A DNA stretch of 64,000 nt from Beroe forskalii. Taxonomy: Eukaryota; Ctenophora; Nuda; Beroida; Beroidae. Location of the stretch: assembly GCA_011033025.1 (NCBI GenBank), contig WFMF01000057.1, positions 658,861-722,860 on the forward strand. Direction: 5' to 3'. A model generated the notes under the pieces. The model did no database searches. It was not told the origin of the DNA and was given only the letters and a program-made list of their open reading frames with translations. The position numbers were made by a program, and so were the translations under genes. This document shows positions 1 through 9,914 of this stretch, piece by piece; position 1 is the stretch's first letter; each line of letters begins with the position of its first letter.

Positions 1-272
1 CTACTAGTTCAAAGATTTTCTATGTAAGACACATCAGTCGATCAAATGAAGTTGATCGATCGACCAACTCCATTCGATCAACCGACGAACGTTACGGCCG
101 CCTTAAAATCATCCAACTTATTGTGTAAAACGTGCTGCACTCGCCCAGTTGCCCAACAAGAATAACCGTGCACTGTGTACTCTTACCTTGGAATGGTATA
201 ATATCACCATTCTGTGAAAATAAATTGGGAAGGTATTCGTTGCGAGGTGAGAGAATGTAATCTAAGTGTAAG

Positions 273-310
273 TCACGTGACTATAGTCACGTGATCAGGA
301 CTATAGTCCT
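273..310. repeat. Two adjacent perfect palindromes
   Basis: A 22-bp perfect palindrome (273-294) has TCACGTGA boxes on each side of CTATAG. A 14-bp palindrome, AGGACTATAGTCCT (297-310), follows after two bases. TCACGTGA is a CACGTG E-box-like site, so a bHLH-ZIP binding role is possible but unproven. A chance or transposon-derived origin is equally possible. Confidence 0.6.
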
Positions 311-769
311 CATCTCAGCTACTCAAACTCCAAATGTTGGGATAAACATATCAGCTGAGCCTTATACTCAGAGAAGAGTATAAGCGGCAGCGTACCTACT
401 GCCTCAACTCTTCTTCTGAGCTACTAAATAACCAATTCCACATAATATTTCCCTCAACCCCCGATTGCATGCTGTGAATGAACTTTGTTTATTCAGCCAT
501 CTTGGACCTTGAAGATGATGTCAGGATCCAATGTCTATTGTCTTATTGTCACCAAATTATAGAGTCCTCTCATGGGTTGGTCTCATAATTTCCTTTGAAT
601 TCACGGTAACAAATAAGAATATTATTTTAATATCCCACCACCTATGACTTAAGACTTCCTCTTCGTCTGAGTACGTCAAATAAGAATATTTTTTAATAAC
701 CCCCCTGATGGTCAATGACTTAAAAATTCCTTTCTGACTTTCTGAGTACGTCAGAATGTTGGTGACTCG

Positions 770-972
770 TGTCCGACACGGATATTTGTCCGAATAGCTA
801 TTTCAGGTGTCGGATAAAAAATTGTCCGTGTCGGACAAAATTCGGACCGTTGTCCGACACGGAAATGTCCGTGTCGGACAAATGTCCGTGTTGGACAAAT
901 GTCTGTGTCGGACAAATGTCCGTGTCGGACAAATGTCCGTGTCGGACAAATGTCCGTGTCGGACAAATGTCC
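770..972. repeat. 17-bp tandem repeat with internal dyad
   Basis: About six direct copies of a 17-bp unit, TGTCCGTGTCGGACAAA, run from 866 to 972 with one or two substitutions. Diverged and inverted copies run from 770 to 865. Each unit is a short dyad (TGTCCG/CGGACA around TGT). The open frames through it on both strands are repeat translations and not genes. Confidence 0.85.
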
Positions 973-1528
973 TAGAATCATGGTCTGTGTGAAGGAATTA
1001 TCATCAGTTTGTTGCCAGACTGCAAGAATTGTCATCCGTTATTACTGAGTGTGCAGGAATTCTCATCAGTAAATTGATTGTACCGTGTGCAGAAATTCAC
1101 ATCAGACAAGAAATGCCCTCTAATGATGATTAAACTTTATTGTAAATCTTAAATCGCTCCTGCTAGCCCTCCATACGGGTCCGTTACATGAATTCCTGCA
1201 TTTTAGAATCTGGAGTGACAATGTACACTGTACCCCCTGTAAACTATCCTGTCCATTGTGCAGGATGGTTCGTAAGTCCTTACTTTTTACTTCTCACCGC
1301 CATCATGACAAACACATGATATAAAGCGCGTGTAGCAACACGACTCTACGCATATTGAAACACAAGAAAACGCACCAATCACCATGTAGAGGGGCTTGCC
1401 ACCCTCTGGCAACATTAAATTATAACGGCTCTGTTACATGGTCACTGCAACAGATAAATAATGAATTAATGAATTAATATAGTACTGTCTAAACCTGTCG
1501 TGAGACCACTATATATCTCTTCCAACAG

Positions 1529-4500
1529 GGCCTGCACACTCAGTACTGCGCCCTGTTCGCGACGTTTAGTCTCCTGGTCGACATGGTCAACGAGCTGCGC
1601 AAGGACGAGACTCTGCTCGACATTTCGGACTTTGTGGGGGACCTGGCTAGCCGACTGTTCCAGGTAGATGGTTTTTCGGAATTTCTTGCAACTATCTGAT
1701 ATGCTTTGAATAGACCGGAAAATGGATTGAGCTTCCTTTTTATTTCATGATAAATACATTGTGATAAGTGAAATACGCTGAATTCTTCTTTTTCTTGATA
1801 TGCTGATTGCTGTGCACAACGGGCAGCCCACTGCCTTCAAATACGAATAACTCATTCCCCGACACACTTCTAGGTGTCAATAACCAAATTCCCTTAACGA
1901 ACCCAAAATTCCGCTTAAATCCACCCTAAATGCACCGTAAATGGACCTAAAACTCCTCCAAAATGCACCTTAAATTTAAATGCACCTCAAATCTCCCCTA
2001 AATCCCCCCTCAACATTCACTTCACTTCATTATTACTCCCAGGCCCAGATGAACCCAGACATCGCGTCCCTGTCCTCCGGACACAGTGATAGGTCCCTAC
2101 CCCGGGATATCTTCTCTCTAGATCCCCTTCCCGAGCAGACATTCGACTCCCCGGACTCCTCCCCCAAGTCAGGGCCGGGGATGGTTAGGAGCAAGGGTAC
2201 TCGCTCAAGGTTTGTTGCAGGGGGGGTTAGGAGCAAGCTCAAGGTTTGTTGTAATGGGGGGGCTAGTTAAAGGGTACTCAGGTCAAGGTTTGTAGTAAGG
2301 GGGCTGGTTAGAGCAAGGGGACTTGCTCAAGGTTTGTAGTAAGGGGGCTGGTTAGGAGCAAGGGTACTTGCTCAAGGTTTGTTGTAATGGGGGCTAAGGT
2401 AGGGGGCAAGGTACTCAGTCAAGGTTTGCAGTAGGGGGGCTTGTTAGGGGGGGGCTTGCTCAAGGGGGGCTTGTTAGGTGCAAGGGTATACTCGCCAAGG
2501 TTTGTTGTAAGGGGGGGGGGGGTCAAGGTTTGTAGGGGGAGGTTGGGGCAAGGGTACTCGGTCAAGGTTTGTAGTAAGGGGGTGGTTAGGAGCAAGGGTA
2601 CTCGCTCAAGGTTTGTTGTCAGGGCCCGGGCTGGTTAGGAGCAAGGGTACTCGCTCAAGGTTTGTTGTAATGGGGGGGTTAGGGCAAGGGGACTTGCTCA
2701 AGGTTTGTGGCAGGGGGGACTCCTCAGGGTTTGGTTTGTAATGGGGGGGCTGGGGGCAAGGGTTTGCTCAAGGTTTGTGGCAGGGGGGGGGGCTTTGCTC
2801 AAGGGGGGAAGGTTAGGAGCAAGGGTACTCGCTCAAGGTTTGTAGTAAGGGGGCTGGTTAGGGGGGGACTGCCTGCTCAAGGGGGTGGGGGGGCTCAAGG
2901 CTGCTCAAGGTTTGTAGGGGAAAGTAAGGGGGATGGTTAGGAGCAAGGGACCTACCTCAAGGTTTGTCAAGGTTACCAGCAAGTAGGGGAGGTTTAGGAG
3001 CAAGGGGGGAGGGGCTTGGGACAAGGGGTTTGTAGTAGGGTAAGGCCTCAAGGTTTAAGTAGGGGATGGGGGAGGAGCAAGGACTTGCACAAGGTTTGTA
3101 GTAGGGGCTCTTTGCTCAAGGGGGGGGGGATGGTTGGAGGCTGGGGGAAGGTTAGGTGCAAGGGTACTGCTCAAGGTTTGTAGTAAGGGGGGGGGTTTGG
3201 GAAGGGGGCTTAAGGGGGGTACTCGCTCAAGGTTTGTTGTAATGGGGGGGGGGGGCTGGTTAGGGGCAATGGGACTTGCTCAAGGTTTGGGGTAAGGGGG
3301 GTCTTGCTCAAGGGGACTCGCTCAAGGTTTGTTGTAGGGGAGAGGGGGGGTCTTGCCTGGGAATTTGTGGAGCAAGGATCTGCCTGCAAGGTTTGTAGTA
3401 AGGGGGTGCCCAAGGCTTGCTCAAGGGGGGCTCGTTAGAAGCAAGGGGGCTCGCTCAAGGTTTGTAAGTTTGTACTAAATGATGGCTTTGCTCAAGGGGG
3501 GCTCGTTAGAAGCAAGGGGGCCTGCCTAAGGTTTGTAGTAAGGGGGGTGTTTGGGGGGCCTGTTAGAAGCAAGGGGGCCTGCCTGTCTGTAAGTTTGTAC
3601 TAAATGATGGCTTTGTTCAAGGGGGCTCAGTCTAAAGGAGGGCTTGTTAGCACCTCCTTAGGGTGCTCCTTAAGTTAATTTTCCCGGTGTTGATTGATAA
3701 TCCCTTCACCAGGGAGTCTAGCAACGAAGCCCTCTCTAAACTGGATCTAGACCTGAGCAACAAGCCTCCCTCGCGCTCCCTCAGTGAAGACACCTACAAA
3801 ACCCCGCCCACCACTTCCCCCTCCTCCACAGGTCTCTCCCTCCTTCCCACCGCCTCCCCCTCTTCCACAGGACTCTCTCTCCTTCCCACTGCCTCCATCC
3901 TAACCGCTCTTACTGGAGCCTCTGCGCCTCCACCCTTGGCAGCGCGAGGGGCCGAGGGGGCGCCAAAGTCTAGCACTGCACCGGGCAGCCTTTCATTCAG
4001 TGAGTGTCCTGCAATATTTTCTTATAATGAGACAGTCTGATGATCAATGATTGAACTGAATAAGTTTGAGTGTCCTATTAGAGCTTGATGGCTGTTCCTT
4101 ACACTGGTAGATTGTGTGACTCTGAAGGAGTTTTGGTTGCGCAGTGGTTGTGTGTTTTACTGCTGCTTTAGAACATCACCTGAATCACGCTGATTCCGGC
4201 GTGATTCCCCACAAGGAAATCCCACAAGAGAGAGCTTCTTTTTAGATTTTCACAAATTACTTAAATTCAAATTACTGATATTATTCCCAAAATACCAACT
4301 CCCCTTTCAGAAATGATGGATGGAGACTCCTTCTCGGAGCCGAGTGATCTCTCAGCCACCCCTCCCACTCCCCTGATTACACCGCCTTGTCAGCCACCCT
4401 GCAGTGCCACCCAGCCACCCTGCACAGCCACTGCCACTTCAGGAGATGTGTCAGGGGGTGGCAGTAGTACCACTACCACTACCAGTCGCAGTTCTGAACG

Positions 4501-6879
4501 GTCCCCCGTTGCGAGCAATGAGAGTGGAGCCTCCGCGCAAAAAGTTAAACCCATGGGTAATCTGCTGTGATGGATAGTTTTCTCCTGATTTACCCCAAGT
4601 ATCCTTCTTATTTCAATGCTTTCGTTTTCATTATTTAAGTGGAGCGTCAAACTTCTACAATCTACATGTGCGGCTCTTCCATGCGCAGCGTAATCGTGCG
4701 CGGCTCACTGGCTGTCACTGGCGCACGAAAAAGCCGCGCACGTAGGAGTTCGATACTGAAGATACTGAAAAAGCCCTTTTCGGTTTCCCGCCCTAATTAT
4801 CGTCCCTCTGTGAGCCCCCACTAATTCCCTGTGATATTCCCTCAGAAAAGAAGCGAACCCACCGCCGGGGTTACAGTGAAGCTCACATTGAGATGTTTAA
4901 GAGTGTCGAGCACGAGTTCAGCGGGGAAGGTAGGGTTGAGGGAAAGTATATTTTCCATTTTTAAGCTCAGTGGGAGTTGCAGGGAACTCATTACCAAACC
5001 CGGGATTTTGAACACTTTCGGGGAAATTTTCAGTTGTTGATTTGCAGTTTATACTTTAGACTGTTGTCTCTTTGCCCCCACCCTTTTCAATTTCAGTTGT
5101 GCAGGAAAGGTATATTTCCCATTTTTAAGCTCAGTGGGAATGGTAGGGAACCAAACAAGGAATCTTTCGATCACGAGCTAGACTTGATACCATTCCACCA
5201 ACTTACAATACTCCACGTTTATTAGAAATCAAAAATTGGGGCTCTGTTCGTTCATTGAACTGACTCCAACGTAACGTCACGTTAAATTGTAGTATGATTA
5301 TTCATTAAGTGTTAACTGCTACCCAGGGATGAGTAGTAGTTCGGGGAGTGTGTCTCAGTACAACCTGGACACTGTGGGGCCGTCTACAGGAGGAAGTAGT
5401 AGAGGAAGATCTCCTGTTCCTCTGTCTCCCAGAGCTACACATCCTGCTACTCAGCAGAAGAGTAACTTGGTAAATATACTTAGTTACTCACTCTCCCTCA
5501 TCTCATTCCCCTACCCTCATTCCCCACTCTTCCCTCCCGTCCGTTAACTCTCTACTCCCCCTCCCCTAACTCCCTCAGACCCCTCCCCTCACTCCCCCCC
5601 ACTCCCCTAGACCCTCCCTCCCTCCCCTCACCCCACTCCCCCCTAAACTCCCTCCCTCACCCCCTCCCCTCCCCCCTCCCCCACCCCCCTCCCTCCCCTA
5701 ACCCACTCCTCTCCTCCAACCCCTCCCTCACCCTCCAACCCCTCCCCCACCCCCTCCCCACCCCTCCCTAACCCACCCCCCCCACCCCCCCCACCTCCCC
5801 CCCCAACCTCCCCCCCCACCTTTCTCCACCCACCTCCCCCCCCCCCTCTCCATGTTCCTCTGTCTCCTAGAGCTACACACCCTGCTACTCAACAGAAGAG
5901 CAACTTGGTAAATATACTCAGTTACTCACTCTCCCTCATCTCATTCCCCTACCCTCATTCTCACTCTTCCCTCCCGTCCGTTAACTCTCTACTCCCCCTC
6001 CCCCTCACTCCCCTCCCCTAACTCCTCCTCCCCTCACCCTCCAACCCCTCCCCTCACTTCCCCACCCTAACTCCCCTCCCTCACCCCTTCCAACCCCCCT
6101 CTCTCAGGAACTATCGGACTCAGTGAACAACATCCATCTCTCCCAAGTTGATGTCAGAGTGGAGAGTATAGGGCAGGACGGAGGTTCGGAGGAGCCTTCC
6201 TCGGAAGCTGAGGAGGATTCCTGCTCGGTTATGAGCGAGGTGCCGCCCCCTCCAACCCCCGGTGAGTAGGAAACGACCGGTTAACCGAACCGAAACCGAA
6301 AAACCGGTTGACCGGCGTTTTTAGCGAACCGAAACCGAAACTGTAACCGGATTTATTGAGAAATGGCAACCGGTCGTTTGGTACCGGTGAGTGGCAAACA
6401 CACCACTTTTGAATGTGAAGATGATGTCCCAAACTTACCACTATTATTAAGAAATGCACTGTCCCCCACCCATCCATTTTACAGCGCATTTTACAGCGCG
6501 AGCAATTTTCTTTTCATAGAATTTCTGTCGAAAGTACAGTATTTTTACGTGTTTTCATCGATCGATGCATGTGCATACTTAATAAGTATGCACATGCATG
6601 CGCTCACATGGGTACTAACTCTGCCCACATTGCGCCCACATGGATAACGATCAACTCTACCCCGGAACGGAGGGACCAGGAGAAGAGTTCGAGTTCCCGC
6701 TGCCTCCGCCGCCCCACGAAGCTTACTACACCTCACCCCAGATAGCAAGGAGGGAAATGGAGAGGGAACACCTCCCACAAGCCCCATCTGCTGGTAAGTG
6801 GGAACACCTCCCACAGGCCCCATCTTCTGGTAAGTGGGAACAACTCCCACAGGCCCATTCTGGTAAGGTCCAAATGTAG
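1529..6879 (+). CDS. Unidentified Ser/Pro-rich protein, eight exons, 5' incomplete
   Basis: Eight exons splice in one frame: 1529-1663, 2043-2167, 3713-3999, 4311-4556, 4846-4929, 5327-5469, 6108-6261 and 6680-6879. Together they make 1374 nt, 457 residues plus a TAG. The first exon encodes a hydrophobic, probably helical segment (HTQYCALFATFSLLVDMV) ending a folded domain. The rest is low complexity: Ser/Thr/Pro-rich, a basic KKRTHRRGYSEAH patch from exon 5, an acidic EEPSSEAEEDSCS stretch, PPPPTP and PLPPPP runs, and three C-terminal copies of a 15-residue repeat (core EHLPQAPS). This suggests a cytoplasmic scaffold or regulator with a disordered tail. I do not recognise the family. The exon 2 donor (AA|GTCAGG) and the exon 8 acceptor were chosen because they alone keep the frame, so those joins are less certain. 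The stop lies 36 bp from the stop of the convergent ARMC9-like gene. Confidence 0.65.
2184..3640 (+). repeat. G-rich intronic minisatellite, about 1.45 kb
   Basis: Degenerate tandem units of roughly 40-45 bp built on GGTTAGGAGCAAGGGTACTC, then GCTCAAGGTTTGTAGTAAGGGGG, fill almost the whole intron between the exons at 2043-2167 and 3713-3999. The plus strand is extremely G-rich with many runs of four to thirteen G, and C is scarce. The unit itself contains GGTTAGG. Open frames here (for example 2441-2638, 2707-2940) are repeat translations. Confidence 0.9.
4930..5326 (+). repeat. Intron with a local direct duplication
   Basis: This is the intron between exons 5 and 6 of the Ser/Pro-rich gene. 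A segment around 4949-4990 (core TTTTTAAGCTCAGTGGGA) recurs around 5110-5152 with a few substitutions. No exon is seen within it. Confidence 0.6.
5413..6004 (+). repeat. Duplicated exon end and donor inside a pyrimidine-tract intron
   Basis: The last 57 bases of exon 6, with its GTAAAT donor and about 95 bp of following intron (5413-5565), recur at about 5853-6004 with a handful of substitutions. The two copies are separated by about 290 bp of almost pure CCCCTCCC-type sequence, and more pyrimidine tract follows to 6105. The second copy keeps an acceptor-like CTCCTAG and the donor, so a cryptic exon is possible. Using it as a full replacement would require loss of the exon 6 N-terminal part. 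Confidence 0.75.
6565..6599. repeat. Perfect 35-bp inverted repeat
   Basis: Two 17-base arms, ATGCATGTGCATACTTA and its complement, flank a single base in the last intron of the Ser/Pro-rich gene. It would form an almost loop-free cruciform. It lies about 80 bp before the inferred exon 8 acceptor. No function is evident. Confidence 0.7.
6740..6872 (+). repeat. In-frame 45-bp coding repeat containing splice-like signals
   Basis: Three 45-bp units at the end of the Ser/Pro-rich gene encode a 15-residue repeat with core (K/R)EHLPQAPS and WEHLPQAPS. Every unit also contains a consensus donor-like GGTAAGTGGG and an acceptor-like CTCCCACAG. Unspliced reading gives a continuous frame to the TAG at 6877-6879. 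Splicing out units would remove whole multiples of 15 codons. Confidence 0.7.
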
Positions 6880-6917
6880 AACGTTGCGCGCAGGGAAGGG
6901 TAAAATCCTACGATGAA

Positions 6918-8253
6918 TCATTTACCACGAACCTGAAGTTCCGGAGGACCATCACTCTTGGAAGGTAACGCTCGTTTGAGGAATTCCGCCAGACGGTCCT
7001 TGAGCGCCCTACTCCACGCTGGGTTCAGGAGCTCCTTTATCATGAAGTTCTCGAGGGGCTGAGCGGCTATAGCTCCCAGACCCAGGCACAGGAATCGGGC
7101 GTGGGGAGAGTTCACGATCGCCTAGCAGGATGATTATATTTAGGTTGAAAATTGTAATTTTTCACTTTTGCGAAAGGAAATCGATCACATGCTTTGATCT
7201 TAGCAAGTTTAACTTTTGCCCAACTACGAAATCAGCTACGTGACAAATTTACAATTTACCCCAAACTTTCCTCCTCACCTCGTTAAAGGAAGCACTATCC
7301 TCGAGGTACGTTACAAATGTCTTGTGTCTCTCTCGGAAGGCATTGAAATCAGGGTTTCCCCGGAGGGGGTACACCAGGAAGTGTAGTTGGAGTTCCAGGA
7401 CCAGGATAATACACTCCTTGTCCAGGAGTTGCAGTTCTTTGGGGATACGACGACAGAACTGCGAGAAGAACTCCTCCCCTCTCCGTCACTGGGGAGGAGG
7501 AGTTTTAGGGGTTTTCATTTGGGAGTTTTAAGGCGTTTTCATTGGGGTTTTTGGGAGTTTTCATTAGGGGTTTTCTTGGGAGGGAGATTAATTTACTTCC
7601 ATTTTATATAAGTATATAGTACATTTTATAAAATTGAGACGATGGAATCTATTTCTTTCCGCGAGGGGCAGAGACAGAGTCAGGGAAATTGTCCATGATA
7701 GAATTTATACCATCCTAAACTAGAATGAAGATATTGTATGCGTTACAGCTTGAAAGCCAATTCCTCAATCTCTCCGTTACCTGAATATCCCTATCAGGTC
7801 ATTCCTCATGATGTCCTGATGGAGTGAAGCTGATATGTCACGTGCCGGTTCTGAGAAGGAAAGTCCGGCGTTGTTCACATCCATCTTCAGACACTCCGTC
7901 GTTCTGAGGCATTTTATTACATTTGGAAGAGGAAAACGTTTGACAAAACACTTCATGTTGAGCTATGTAATTTGAGTTACTTTTTTTCGTTTTTGCCCAA
8001 AACAGAAATACGTTGGTAACATTTTAAAAAGAATGAAAAGAAAACACCATAATGTAATTTTAATACCGCCGTAGCACCATGACGACGCCATGGTAGTGGT
8101 ACAACAAAGACGCCGTCACTATGGCGACATAGCGTGTCACTATTCTCTTTTATATCACGACTCTACCGACCTGGTGAACTGCATGTGGTCCAGGTACTCC
8201 TTGATGAGACCAAGGATTTTAGACTTCTGGCTGTAACCATCCTTGGATTTCAT
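6918..8253 (-). CDS. ARMC9-like LisH/CTLH protein, short form
   Basis: Four minus-strand exons fit in phase: 8253-8171, 7903-7781, 7480-7279 and 7121-6918. They make 612 nt, 203 residues plus TGA. The N-terminus carries a LisH-like helix, KILGLIKEYLDHMQF, comparable to LLGLVKEYLDF of vertebrate ARMC9. A segment with ECLKMD follows, then a CTLH-type helical region (EEFFSQFCRRIPKEL, LELQLHFLVYPL, then IKELLNPAW with ALKDRLAEFL). The order and spacing match residues 1-190 of ARMC9, a basal-body and ciliary-tip protein linked to Joubert syndrome. The armadillo part is absent: translation stops five codons after CAG|GTTCGT at 6933-6932, a usable donor. A longer isoform would have to run under the opposite-strand gene. 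Alternatively this is a genuine CTLH-only protein. Confidence 0.75.
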
Positions 8254-9914
8254 CGGGACCCTATTAAGAAATTCATTTGGTTAAATTATAGTTACTGTGA
8301 ATTGATGTTTTCTATATTTTGATCGAAAAAATAGATGAAAGAGCCGCATGTTCTGGACCAAATGAAATCATAATTCCACGTTTTCGCTACAGCATTTCTC
8401 AGAAAATAACACTAAAACAGTATCTCCTTTCCACCCGGCATTCCGAGTAAGAATAAAACAAAAACCTGTTCCGCTGGAAAACAGTTGTAGATAAAAACAC
8501 GAACAGTAATATTAGTATTATCATCATAGGAAGCTTGAACAATGACTCTTCAGAATGAGTAGGTACAGCAATGTTAATAGGTTTTTACAATGACGTTATC
8601 ATAGCTCAAAGTGGTAAGTTGATAACGTTGTAAGCGAATATATTAGTTCAAGAAACAGCCTTCAGGAGGGCCGTATGAGTGACTACTGGCTATTCAACAT
8701 CAAAAAAGTAGATAAGCTACTTACATGTAAATAAGGACACGTCATGTATGTATGTAAGGACTTGAAAATAAGGACATAAAAAGTACCTAAAACACAATAG
8801 GGCGCTTTGTCCCCTTGACATTGCTTATCGCCCTCAAAACACTCGGTAGGGTAGGGTGAATGTGTGACTATAAGCAGTGTTTATCTTTCCTATAATCACT
8901 GATCCCTCTTACCGTAAACACTGGACACGCTGAAAAACTCGGGACTTCAAATAGTAGTCACTAATATCATTCACACATTTCAGTGATGCGAGACTTATTT
9001 TTATCAGAATCTAGAAAATGAGGGTTGATTGACGAAGGAAGAAATATGAGATACGATAGGAGTGGCATGAGATACGAGCGATGTCTTATCGTGGTTTTAC
9101 TCTTCAGGTAAACCGTTTTCACCACATTGGCAGTCTGGGGTCACCATACCAACCACCACTAATCACTGTAAACTACAGACACACAAACTCACACACCGAC
9201 AGACACACAAACATACACACACACACATACAAACACACCCTGCCTGTCTTGAGCTCTAGTAATATAATGATAAGTAATGATGGAGCTGTAGGCTCTATGC
9301 TAATACTATATATTGATAGTGTAGATACGAAGGACACCTGTTTTATGGAGGTCAGCATTTGAATAAAACTCAGGTTACCATTATGTTTTCTTGGATGAAA
9401 ATGGTAAATTGGTGAAGTCATGTTGTCTAATTTTCAGACGAGGGCATTAGTTAAAGACCTATTTATAGATGTAGTGCCTTTTATCTTGGACAGTTCTTTA
9501 GTTTATTCTGGTGTGGATGCCTACTTACGTTATTGTTGAATAAATGATATGCTTAAATATGGAGGAATATGCGATGATAAAGACTAATTGGTTATGTAAT
9601 ATGTAGGAAATATGTTTTTTCAAACGTTTTAGCCAAGTAAATCAATCGTTATTATAAAGCGTGACGATACTTTAACACACTCATAAGCTCAGTGGAATGG
9701 GGACATGATCAAAATCTCTGGTTGATTTCAACACAGTACACATGGGCTTCCTTCATGACCTCAGGGACGGTTTCAAATCCTCCAAGATCCACCTTTCCAA
9801 TTCAAAACTGAACGCAAAATGAACTTCGAAAAGAGCTTGATCCGTAAGGAAGAAAGCTCAACGCTTCGACTCAACTGATCCATAGGGAGTAAGTTTAAAC
9901 TCAGATTCTTTGAC
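8254..9914. other. Intergenic interval between ARMC9-like and zinc-finger genes
   Basis: The sequence is AT-rich and unique, with a CA/ACAC microsatellite at about 9176-9238. I find no exon chain, RNA gene or transposon ends. The 5' side of the ARMC9-like gene begins at 8253, so its promoter should lie in the first few hundred bases, but no clear core element is visible. Short open frames here look random. Confidence 0.5.
9176..9238. repeat. CA-rich microsatellite
   Basis: An imperfect run of ACACAC and ACAAAC units, interrupted by single substitutions, lies in intergenic DNA. Confidence 0.8.

Larger units (their letters stand above)
1..1528. other. Upstream or intronic stretch, no exon recognised
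   Basis: I see no convincing coding exon before the acceptor at 1526-1528. The stretch holds perfect palindromes at 273-310 and a 17-bp tandem repeat at 770-972. The remainder is AT-rich unique DNA. It is probably an intron, or upstream sequence, of the plus-strand gene whose first recognisable exon starts at 1529. Confidence 0.5.
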
